IMG/VR virus record: IMGVR_UViG_3300031673_000273
Span: 1 to 33,851 of that record
DNA: 33,851 nucleotides
Strand: one strand, 5' to 3'
DNA from: a virus
Shown here in pieces: positions 27,410 through 33,851 of this stretch. Each line of letters starts with the position of its first letter. The first letter of the stretch is position 1. A model generated the notes under the pieces. The model searched no databases. It was not told where the DNA came from and was given only the letters and a program-made list of their open reading frames with translations. The position numbers were made by a program, and so were the translations under genes.

Positions 27410-29680
27410 CTAGGTAGACGATACCCGTCTACTCTCCGTCATTGTAACACTTACTTCCATATTTGTCAACTCAAAACTTGTCCCAGCCGAAATTTGTTCT
27501 ACATACGGCTCCACATCCACCCCATCCCCCGCTAGATTTGCTACCGTAGTTGATGGATTCAACCCCACCGTAATCTCCGCCGTGTTCTCCGACAGTGTAG
27601 GACTACTGTTCCGGTAGCTTCCCACCCTCATCACATTGTTTGGATTATCCGTAAATCCCACTAAATTCCGTACTTTTACCGCCATCCCACCGATATTCCA
27701 CCTCTTAAACTTACTCATCGGCTTTATTGGATAATCACTCTGGTCTGTCAGCGGCCAGCATCTCACCCTAAACGGTACTGCACATACTGCGAACGTGGTC
27801 CCAGGTGCGAGGATACTGCTAAATTCAGTGGCTGTAGTTATTTTATGGGTTGCCGCTGTGTAATCTGATATAATAGCGGACTCTCCTGCACAGTCCCCAT
27901 TGGTCACATACACATACGACCCAATACAGGAGGCAGGCAAATCAATGCCTGTATCTATGATTTCAGACACAGTCCCCCTTGCCGTCACGGTTCCATTGTA
28001 CGTATAGGTCGTCCCATCCGCGTCAGTCGGCAATCCCCACATCGTCCCAGTCCCCGTCGCATACGCATCTGGGACCACGATAAGGCTCGTATCCGTCACA
28101 AAATATGCCCTCATACTTCCAGTTCCCGTCACGTCGGGGCCGTGGGTCATCGCATTGAAGTTTGCTCCCTCTATCAGGGACGTCGAATGTGTGGACGCCC
28201 ACACACACAATATCTCGGCTTGGTTAGGATTCAGGAAAAATGACGCGTTCATTATGGCATCATACCCACTTCTGACATCCGAGAGGTCGGTTGCCCATTC
28301 ATCCAGTATGATGCGGTCGGTCGCAGAGATTTGTCCCATTGTTCCATCTGCCGCGTTGAATATCATCAGTCCCATCCCTGACACAAAGAATATACTGGTG
28401 CCGCTGGTATGACCAGCCTCTTTCCCCACCAATCCTCTTTCCTGCTGTACCACATTATATTGTAATGGTCTCCCCGTCGCCCCCTTAAATATATGAATTA
28501 CACCGGTAGGTGAGAACGCAAACAGTGAATCTGCCCCCTTGAAAAACCTCAGCGTTCTTCCCTCATCTGCACTTCCCTTTCTCCTATTATATGTCGTGAA
28601 GTATTCCGCAGCTTCACTCTCCATCGCACTATGCAGTATGTCGTACTGGGTCGCTGCCGCCGTCAGCGGATTCAGGGACTCTCCCACAAACGTAATCCCC
28701 TGATACCGTCCGATGGTGGACGTATATGGAATAGCACTCACAACACTAGTGAGTGGATTATATTGTGTCTGGAACGGCAGAGCCTCATCGAGCAGTGTTC
28801 CAAAGTATCCGCTGCCCATTCCCTCGGTGTCAAAATCAACAGCCAAATCAAGAGTAGATTCCAGATAGAATATAGCTCCTTTACCTCCCGACATATCAAT
28901 CGTTCGGTAGAAATCTATCATATCAAAGCCCGCAGCCAGAGCCGCTGCCGCAGGCACATTATAACTGCATTTTCCATAGTTATAAGTGTCAGACGCAGGG
29001 ATACGTGCGGTTCGCGGTAAACTCAATGCACTGTATAGCTGTGCCGATGAGTTGTAGAACCTGTATGCCATCTGATAAAGACCATCCTGATTTAGGAAGT
29101 AAGTATCGGTTGTATCCAGTGATGCACTAAGGGCAGTCATCGCCGCCGGTGCCGCAGTAAATACTGTTCCAGCTCCCATATCCCGCACAACCAGCGTGGT
29201 ATCCTGATATTGCACCGTCTTGGGTGCAACACCCTCAATACACACAAATAGGAAGTTCCGGTGTACAGCTACGTCAATCGCTGTATCCCACAACACATCA
29301 TTGTCACTGTATACGGCAAACCAGTCCCACGTATCTCCATCATCCTCCGTATACACCAAGTCTATCTGCATATTGGTACTGGTTGTCTTATGCCTATGGG
29401 CTATCACAAATCCCCTATATGTGATGGCCGTATCCGTCTTCTGAAACGCCACACACTTGATAAAGTATATGCCTCCATTCGCCAGCTCAGCCGTCATCCC
29501 TGTGATTGTATTCAGGTCAAGCGTCAGATTCATTCCAAAGAACTTCCGCAGGCAGCCCATAAAGCGGCCATCAACTCCCACCAGTCTCGGAAAGGTTCCT
29601 GGCCTCACCTGATTCGGCGGCATACTTGCGTCCATCATCGGACCCACTATCGGATACTGTACATAACTATCATACGGCAT
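27410..29680 (-). CDS. Tail protein, tubular-B-like candidate (756 aa)
   Basis: The frame is open to 29737, but ATG 29680 follows GAGGTG by four bases and overlaps the glycosyltransferase stop, so it is the best start. The protein is almost wholly beta-structured, with repeated Thr/Gly/Ser/Tyr patterns such as TAPAAMTALSASLDTTDTYF and TSIFFVSGMGLMIFNA, suggesting a propeller-like or stacked-sheet fold. Its size and place, after the adaptor-like protein and before the internal proteins, match the T7 tail tubular protein B position. That assignment is by context. A motif doublet (27793-27807, 28066-28080) lies near the 3' end, encoding APGTTF and VVPD. Confidence 0.5.
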   Translation of the reverse strand: MPYDSYVQYPIVGPMMDASMPPNQVRPGTFPRLVGVDGRFMGCLRKFFGMNLTLDLNTITGMTAELANGGIYFIKCVAFQKTDTAITYRGFVIAHRHKTTSTNMQIDLVYTEDDGDTWDWFAVYSDNDVLWDTAIDVAVHRNFLFVCIEGVAPKTVQYQDTTLVVRDMGAGTVFTAAPAAMTALSASLDTTDTYFLNQDGLYQMAYRFYNSSAQLYSALSLPRTARIPASDTYNYGKCSYNVPAAAALAAGFDMIDFYRTIDMSGGKGAIFYLESTLDLAVDFDTEGMGSGYFGTLLDEALPFQTQYNPLTSVVSAIPYTSTIGRYQGITFVGESLNPLTAAATQYDILHSAMESEAAEYFTTYNRRKGSADEGRTLRFFKGADSLFAFSPTGVIHIFKGATGRPLQYNVVQQERGLVGKEAGHTSGTSIFFVSGMGLMIFNAADGTMGQISATDRIILDEWATDLSDVRSGYDAIMNASFFLNPNQAEILCVWASTHSTSLIEGANFNAMTHGPDVTGTGSMRAYFVTDTSLIVVPDAYATGTGTMWGLPTDADGTTYTYNGTVTARGTVSEIIDTGIDLPASCIGSYVYVTNGDCAGESAIISDYTAATHKITTATEFSSILAPGTTFAVCAVPFRVRCWPLTDQSDYPIKPMSKFKRWNIGGMAVKVRNLVGFTDNPNNVMRVGSYRNSSPTLSENTAEITVGLNPSTTVANLAGDGVDVEPYVEQISAGTSFELTNMEVSVTMTESRRVSST
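27793..27807 (-). repeat. Dispersed motif copy 16 (reverse; doublet H left)
   Basis: Exact core 27794-27805, read as PGTT in the 756-aa tail protein. Partner 274 bp to the right. Confidence 0.85.
28066..28080 (+). repeat. Dispersed motif copy 17 (forward, variant; doublet H right)
   Basis: Core 28068-28079 begins T instead of C (TCTGGGACCACG), encoding VVPD on the minus strand. Confidence 0.75.
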
Positions 29681-30290
29681 TAAACACCTCATCAAGCCAT
29701 ACCCTATTTGTATGCCTGCATCGCACAGTAGGGTCAATCTTTATTGTAAACTTTGCCTGCTTCGCCTTCTGTGTAAAGTAAATATCTTCCGACAGTACAT
29801 AACCAGAGCGGTAATAATTTGTCCTAAACCACGGCCACTCCAACGTCTCCAACACCTTGCGTTTTATCAAGAGCGTCGTGCCGCCCATCGCGTCTACCTC
29901 AAACGGCTCTATGAGTTCCTTGTTGTGTGGAATCATAATATAATATTTATTTTGCCTATCATACTTACACACATTCCACCACCGTCCCCCGTGATACCAC
30001 ACCGGACAAAGCCCCCCTGCAATATCACAATCCAACGCCAGGAGTTTCTCAATAGCATCATCAGGCGGGACAACATCAGAATCCAAGAAAAACAAATGTG
30101 TAAATCGTGGATTCTTCAGAAAGAGGTCAACCAGTGCATTGCGGCCCTCTTCGGCTGCTCTCGACGGCCATCCATACCAATCTATGTTTTTCTTTACAGC
30201 CTGACTAAGCCAGCGAGCTGTCCCTAGCTGTATCCAGGACTCCAACCCTACTGGGATTCCGACAAGTATTTTTGTTGGTTGTTCTACCAT
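29670..30290 (-). CDS. GT-A glycosyltransferase-like protein
   Basis: I place the start at ATG 30290, overlapping the previous stop (ATGGTAG); the longer reading from 30320 also lacks a ribosome site. The 206-aa protein starts TKILVGIPVGLESWIQL, has the nucleotide-sugar DxD motif in LFFLDSDVVPPDDAIEKLL near residue 67, then GGLCPVW and a later DAMGGTTLLIKRKVLE, as in family-2-like GT-A enzymes, with SEDIYFTQKA near 175 as the likely acceptor-side acidic motif. In this context it may glycosylate a virion protein, a host receptor or modified DNA. Lying inside the tail operon makes a virion substrate the simplest idea. Confidence 0.75.
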   Translation of the reverse strand: MVEQPTKILVGIPVGLESWIQLGTARWLSQAVKKNIDWYGWPSRAAEEGRNALVDLFLKNPRFTHLFFLDSDVVPPDDAIEKLLALDCDIAGGLCPVWYHGGRWWNVCKYDRQNKYYIMIPHNKELIEPFEVDAMGGTTLLIKRKVLETLEWPWFRTNYYRSGYVLSEDIYFTQKAKQAKFTIKIDPTVRCRHTNRVWLDEVFNAV

Positions 30291-30634
30291 TTTTTTACTG
30301 GGCAATGAGCCGACTCCCATTTAACTTTGCGTTCCAATACACACCCACACTTCACATTGGTACATCTCATTTGTTCATTCTTCAGAATCATCTGATTACA
30401 TTCTCGACATAACTTCAAACAACCTTCCTGTTGTTCCGCCGTTCGTTCCTTCATCCCGTTCAACAGATGGCGTGCAGTCGCCACCGTAAAATTGGCCGCC
30501 ATCTGCGGCACAGACGGCAGCTCCGGTTTAGGTTCCCCTGGGTGCATCTTCCGCCAGCACTTCCCGCAATAAATTGTCGAACACCATATCTTCCTGGTTT
30601 CACAATATCCATTTTGAGTTAGGGGACACGTCAT
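30284..30634 (-). CDS. Cys-rich zinc-ribbon-like protein (116 aa)
   Basis: The start overlaps the previous stop as ATGA. The protein has an N-terminal cluster CPLTQNGYCETRKIWC with CGKC near residue 23, a helical middle (TARHLLNGMKERTAEQQ) and a C-terminal CRECNQ...CTNVKCGCVLERKVKW...CPVKKW. The C-x2-C plus C-x4-CGC plus CP-x-KW pattern is that of small zinc-ribbon proteins seen beside tail genes in many phages. It could fold around two zinc ions. Function unknown; probably a tail-associated or assembly factor. Confidence 0.6.
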   Translation of the reverse strand: MTCPLTQNGYCETRKIWCSTIYCGKCWRKMHPGEPKPELPSVPQMAANFTVATARHLLNGMKERTAEQQEGCLKLCRECNQMILKNEQMRCTNVKCGCVLERKVKWESAHCPVKKW

Positions 30635-31326
30635 AATGTATCCTCACATGGGTCCCACGTCAAATCTGCCTGTCCTCCTGTATAACAGGCCGTATTACAA
30701 CTTGGATACGAAGCACATACCATATCTGGAATAATAGGAATATACGACGCACATCCGGCACCGGCACCACTCCATACACAAGGTGCGGCTGTATGAACCA
30801 CCGAAAGAGTTGTTATTCCCGCTCCAATGAACAGGTTCATAATAACACCCCCCTCTACATACAAGTAGAAGTAGCATGACGTTCCAGACTCACCAATATA
30901 ATCGAGAGTATAAACTCCATTTATATCTGGACAACCACACATAGGAGGACTACAATCTGATACAAGGGGGCAACTCGTAATCCCAGAGAGCGTTACGTGA
31001 ATATGAGACGGTACAAACGTATATGGCCAGAGCTGGTTTGAACAATAAGTGCATACTTCACAGCAGCACTTATCCCCCTCCGGTATCGTGATTTGAGGAG
31101 CTCCTGCTTCCGTCAAACACCCATAGAAAAAATCAAAGGCATCGCGGGCATCACAATATGGTGACTGTGCATTTCCAATCGCACCAGCATACTGAGGTCG
31201 TAGCTTCCCCGTGACAGTAGTTCCCACACACCCATAAAATGGGTATGCCGTACAGGGGTCTACCCACTTAGGCTTAAACACACCTGCATTATCTTCCCAA
31301 CAACCTGTAATTACCTTATCACCCAT
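30631..31326 (-). CDS. Cys-rich secreted-type or virion surface protein (231 aa)
   Basis: The ATG directly follows the stop of the collagen-like gene. More than 20 Cys occur in 231 residues, including CCCEVCTYC near residue 88 and CPLVSDCSPPMCGC near 120, with many Tyr, Pro and Gly. No signal peptide is visible. So many Cys suggest several metal ions or disulfides, as in some proteins on virion surfaces. The middle (DINGVYTLDYIGESGTSCYF) looks like a beta sandwich. The family is not recognised. It lies between a collagen-like and a zinc-ribbon protein in the tail block. Confidence 0.55.
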   Translation of the reverse strand: MGDKVITGCWEDNAGVFKPKWVDPCTAYPFYGCVGTTVTGKLRPQYAGAIGNAQSPYCDARDAFDFFYGCLTEAGAPQITIPEGDKCCCEVCTYCSNQLWPYTFVPSHIHVTLSGITSCPLVSDCSPPMCGCPDINGVYTLDYIGESGTSCYFYLYVEGGVIMNLFIGAGITTLSVVHTAAPCVWSGAGAGCASYIPIIPDMVCASYPSCNTACYTGGQADLTWDPCEDTL

Positions 31327-31327
31327 A

Positions 31328-31891
31328 TTAACACATCACAAATGTTCCGGTCCCATCCTCTCCAGTTGCACCCGTCACACCCGTCGCTCCAGTTGCTCCA
31401 ATATCTCCATCAAGACCTGCATCTCCCTGTACTCCCTGTACTCCCTGTATTCCCTGCACTCCTTGCACTCCCTGTATTCCCTGTGCACCTGTTGCCCCAG
31501 CTTCACCAGTAGCCCCAGCAGCTCCAGCGGCACCGTCATCTCCTGGAAGACCTGGTAATCCATCAATACCATCGGCTCCAGGAGGTCCAGCGGGGCCCTC
31601 CGGTCCCTGTTCCCCTCCAATATTGTACGTGTTGTTAAGGGTATCGCCACCCTCAACCGTAATATCTCCAGCCTGGAGTGTTGTCTGGGTATTGAAGCCT
31701 GCCAGATTCCCTCCCACTACCGAATTAGGGTCAAGTATATTAAAACTAAAGATGCCCTCACCCCAGGGTGTCACCATCTTGCGTCCGTCAAACGGCACCA
31801 CACCCACTCCAGGTGTGTAGTCTCCTGCCAGCTGCGGCATCGGCAATGTCTCAGACGTATTCTTCCCAGGAGCATAAAATAAATCACCCAC
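31328..31891 (-). CDS. Collagen-like virion protein (187 aa)
   Basis: Starts at a GTG whose first base is the last base of the preceding stop, with CGGAGAA upstream. The first about 90 residues form a small globular part (GDITVEGGDTLNNTYNIGGE). Residues about 92-180 are Gly-X-Y triplets (GPAGPPGADGIDGLPGLPGD, then GIQGVQGVQGIQGVQGVQG), a triple-helix fibre motif. It ends FVMC. Collagen-like segments in phages build trimeric fibres or stalks. It sits immediately after the adaptor-like gene, so it is likely part of a tail appendage. Slippage of the tandem GIQGVQG repeats could vary its length. Confidence 0.75.
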   Translation of the reverse strand: MGDLFYAPGKNTSETLPMPQLAGDYTPGVGVVPFDGRKMVTPWGEGIFSFNILDPNSVVGGNLAGFNTQTTLQAGDITVEGGDTLNNTYNIGGEQGPEGPAGPPGADGIDGLPGLPGDDGAAGAAGATGEAGATGAQGIQGVQGVQGIQGVQGVQGDAGLDGDIGATGATGVTGATGEDGTGTFVMC

Positions 31892-33426
31892 TATGGCATT
31901 CTCCGAGGACGACTACGTCCATTGTATGTATCGGCTCTCTGTTTTCCGGCATCCGCCAGATTAGAATAAAACGCATTCAGTCTCAAATTCCGTATACTCT
32001 TCTGATATGACTTCTCCAGCAACAAATGCCGTATCTTATCCCCCTCTATCGCCGCCACTGACATCGCCACATAGCTGCTTATTGCCAAATCCAACCCCTG
32101 ATGTATGGGAGGTGCAATCTCATAGTACGTGGTCCCAGATTGAGGGTTTGGGTCAAGGGCCACGTCAAGTGTCGCCACACGTGTCACAGGGTCATAGGCT
32201 GTAATCGTACGTTCCTGCTGATAGTCATAGGTAGATTCCGTAGACCTGAGCACCCTGAGCAGACTTCCTGCGTACGCATTGGCGTGCGTGTCCAGGCTCC
32301 CTGTCACGGGTGTTGCCCCAAACGTCACCAGCAATCCTGTCGTATCCACTGTACACGTCCCATTATGCAGTTTCGCTGTCCCGCTCGGCAGGTATTCCAC
32401 CGTCACCGCATCACCTGGGACCACGGCGTTTGGTTGTATGTGCAGGATGTCACCCTCTCGCCATACCTGACGGCCAGAGGGACTGTATTCACTCTTGGAA
32501 TCATAGAAGACTTTGCAACCTGAATCATTACTTATGTAGATGGCCCGTACTGCCCCGATGTGGGTCGGCAGTTTGTATGTTTCTTGTCCCGACACAGCCG
32601 TCACGTTGAAGCGTGCGACTATTGGTTCCTGATTCAGCCGGTTCAGTTCGTTGATAACTTCAGCATATCCCTGTTCTATCTTGCCCAGCAGCACTGCATC
32701 CGTATACTTGGCGTTAATCACCGGCTCATCGACCAGCAACCTAAAGTCAGCAATGGCCCGTGCGATAAATCCACCCGTCACATATCCCTCAGCCCCGATT
32801 GTCCCTAAGTCTATTGCAGTCCCCAGGGGCTTCGTAAATGCAGTATTTGCAGCGGGCATTATAATCCGATGTTCGGTACCTGCTGTACTAAAACTATATC
32901 CTGCCTTGTTACAAAATACATAGTGATTACCTGCTGTCAGGTTTAAGGTCACTACCCCACTTGCATTTGTAGTTTGGGGGGCTGTAATAGACCCCGTACT
33001 ATCGTTAGAGTCATTGACCCAAACGATAACATCCTTCATTGCTACTTCAGCCGTAGTCTGTATCGTAATCGTTGCTACATATGCTCCAACCCCCGCTTCT
33101 AGTGTTGTCTTTATATCTCCCGCCTCATCCGGATATATGATTATTACTGTAGGCATATTACTGACAACATCTGATGTTCTAACTTGTATTACTATACAAT
33201 CCCCATCCATCTCATCTGCTGTCAAATCCAGATAATAAATACCTGAATCAGTTGCTATCTCTACTGCCTCTGATGTTACGTCTGCGAAAGTCGCGCCATC
33301 AATACTTACTTCACTATCAAGGTCAGCGGCACCAGTTATCAGTCCACCTATCGCGTCATAAATAGGGAAATAAATCCGACAGGCGACATTCCTACGTGGG
33401 ATGGGTTTTGCTTGTTCTGCACTCAT
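31891..33426 (-). CDS. Adaptor-like virion protein with N-terminal Ig-like region (511 aa)
   Basis: Starts behind GAGGAG. Residues 1-200 look like one or two beta-sandwich domains (TIQTTAEVAMKDVIVWVN, ASGVVTLNLTAGNHYVF), probably surface-exposed or carbohydrate-binding. Residues from about 240 show the adaptor/tail-tubular-A pattern: KIEQGYAEVINELNRLNQEP, ETYKLPTHIGAVRAIYIS, GDILHIQPNAVVPGDAVTVEY, and a C-terminal helical part ending RPRRMP. T7-like phages have a smaller adaptor (about 190-200 aa) here, so this would be a fused or enlarged form. The motif doublet 32127-32141/32412-32426 lies inside, encoding SGTT and VVPG. Confidence 0.55.
   Translation of the reverse strand: MSAEQAKPIPRRNVACRIYFPIYDAIGGLITGAADLDSEVSIDGATFADVTSEAVEIATDSGIYYLDLTADEMDGDCIVIQVRTSDVVSNMPTVIIIYPDEAGDIKTTLEAGVGAYVATITIQTTAEVAMKDVIVWVNDSNDSTGSITAPQTTNASGVVTLNLTAGNHYVFCNKAGYSFSTAGTEHRIIMPAANTAFTKPLGTAIDLGTIGAEGYVTGGFIARAIADFRLLVDEPVINAKYTDAVLLGKIEQGYAEVINELNRLNQEPIVARFNVTAVSGQETYKLPTHIGAVRAIYISNDSGCKVFYDSKSEYSPSGRQVWREGDILHIQPNAVVPGDAVTVEYLPSGTAKLHNGTCTVDTTGLLVTFGATPVTGSLDTHANAYAGSLLRVLRSTESTYDYQQERTITAYDPVTRVATLDVALDPNPQSGTTYYEIAPPIHQGLDLAISSYVAMSVAAIEGDKIRHLLLEKSYQKSIRNLRLNAFYSNLADAGKQRADTYNGRSRPRRMP
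32127..32141 (-). repeat. Dispersed motif copy 18 (reverse, variant; doublet I left)
   Basis: Core 32128-32139 reads TCTGGGACCACG on the minus strand, encoding SGTT in the adaptor-like protein. Partner 286 bp to the right. Confidence 0.75.
32412..32426 (+). repeat. Dispersed motif copy 19 (forward; doublet I right)
   Basis: Exact core 32414-32425, read as VVPG in the adaptor-like protein. Confidence 0.85.
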
Positions 33427-33480
33427 TTAATATACTCCTCGGCCTCGCGGTCGCATAACATGTATACGTGGTATCGTCAT
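33427..33480 (-). CDS. Possible 17-residue coupled peptide
   Basis: An ATG overlapping the upstream TAA (TAATG) opens MTIPRIHVMRPRGRGVY and stops just before the adaptor-like gene. It fills the only gap there, but 17 codons is too short to be sure, and no ribosome site precedes it. Confidence 0.25.
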   Translation of the reverse strand: MTIPRIHVMRPRGRGVY

Positions 33481-33836
33481 TAGAGATTTTTGTTCCGCTT
33501 CAAATTTTCCTTAACATCCGCCCTAACCTCGGTCAAAGTAGTACTAATATTGTGAATGACGAGTTCAAGGTTCTTGAGTTTTAAGTCAATCTGTGCCATA
33601 TCCGAAATCTGCTTACTCGCCACAGTTGTAGACATCAGGATTGCATCGCGGGCGGGACCGCTGCCATACTTCTCAAAGGCTTCTACCCTGATTTCAAGGA
33701 TAGACTGCCTGCGTTCAATACTGTTTATGTACATAGTACAACCAACAGCACTACCTATCACCGAGATAAGTATCGCAATTATAGCCAACCATAATTGTAT
33801 TTTGTTTACAGCTACTACATTGTCTCTTGTTTCCAT
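33480..33836 (-). CDS. Membrane-anchored coiled-coil protein (118 aa)
   Basis: ATG 33836 follows CCGGAG at good spacing, and a TTG at the window edge is less likely. One membrane segment lies at about residues 14-36 (QLWLAIIAILISVIGSAVG). The remainder is a long charged helix, probably a coiled coil (DLKLKNLELVIHNIST, LTEVRADVKENLKRNKNL). This is the plan of XhlA-like or spacer-type phage membrane proteins. A lysis or virion role is possible, not shown. It heads the visible virion block. Confidence 0.55.
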   Translation of the reverse strand: METRDNVVAVNKIQLWLAIIAILISVIGSAVGCTMYINSIERRQSILEIRVEAFEKYGSGPARDAILMSTTVASKQISDMAQIDLKLKNLELVIHNISTTLTEVRADVKENLKRNKNL

Positions 33837-33851
33837 TATTTTCTCCGGCAA

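Noticed and set aside
30646-30660. ACATGGGTCCCACGT as a twentieth motif copy
   Set aside because: Needs an insertion and a substitution in the core and has no partner nearby; more likely chance.
966-32426. Motif copies as sequencing linkers or transposon ends
   Set aside because: Copies keep reading frames intact in genes, including inside conserved polymerase domains, and segments between pairs are integral parts of genes with no shared sequence or target duplications.
1-33851. CRISPR array, tRNA or insertion sequence
   Set aside because: No regularly spaced direct repeats, no cloverleaf-like sequence and no transposase were seen; the motif doublets are inverted and irregularly spaced.

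Overview
The window reads as a 34-kb piece of a tailed dsDNA bacteriophage genome, probably podovirus-like. It carries a phage replication and recombination set and a long run of virion-type genes whose order recalls the T7 tail and internal-core block. No terminase, portal, major capsid protein, lysin, integrase, tRNA or rRNA is visible, so the genome is incomplete. The host cannot be named from the sequence. Sigma70-like promoters (TTGACA, 17 bp, TAnnnT) and strong AGGAGG-type ribosome sites point to a bacterial host.

Layout. 1-1967 (minus strand): a four-gene operon with a ThiF/E1-like adenylating enzyme of the kind found in PRTRC cassettes, a ThiS/MoaD-like beta-grasp protein, an 80-aa protein and a gene cut by the window edge. 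1968-2459: a 490-bp intergenic region with a strong promoter. 2460-4292 (plus): small accessory genes (DUF1599-like, DUF5662-like, two related coiled-coil proteins). 4292-7510: a family-4 uracil-DNA-glycosylase/family-A DNA polymerase fusion and an ERCC4-type nuclease. 7545-11060: small membrane protein, beta-solenoid protein and lipoprotein-like genes. 11113-16840: an HTH protein, a RecB/Cas4-like Fe-S nuclease, a Sak4-like RecA-fold ATPase, a DUF669-like ssDNA-binding protein and a P-loop ATPase. 16851-18968: a nucleoside deoxyribosyltransferase-like protein, a calcineurin-like phosphoesterase and small proteins. 18859-33851 (minus): the virion block, with T7-like adaptor, tail and internal-protein candidates plus a collagen-like protein, a Cys-rich protein, a zinc-ribbon protein and a GT-A glycosyltransferase.

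The most striking signal is not a gene. A 12-bp core, CCTGGGACCACG (usual context CAACCTGGGACCACGTT), occurs 16 times exactly and 3 more times with one or two changes. Eighteen of the 19 copies fall into nine close inverted doublets 108-723 bp apart, spaced 1.4-4.6 kb from each other. The copies lie inside genes in five of the six possible frames as well as between genes, so the constraint is on DNA, not protein. One copy fills the -35/-10 spacer of a near-consensus promoter, and the core is an imperfect palindrome (CCTGG-GA-CCACG). Together these suggest a dispersed operator or stoperator system, or a looping or nucleoid-type site. The HTH protein at 11113-11490 is the only obvious candidate binder in the window.

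The genes fit one infection programme: replication and repair, recombination, nucleotide metabolism, then virion assembly. The dispersed motif runs through nearly all of it. Several AT-richer gene patches without the motif begin within about 100 bp of a motif copy and look like acquired modules.
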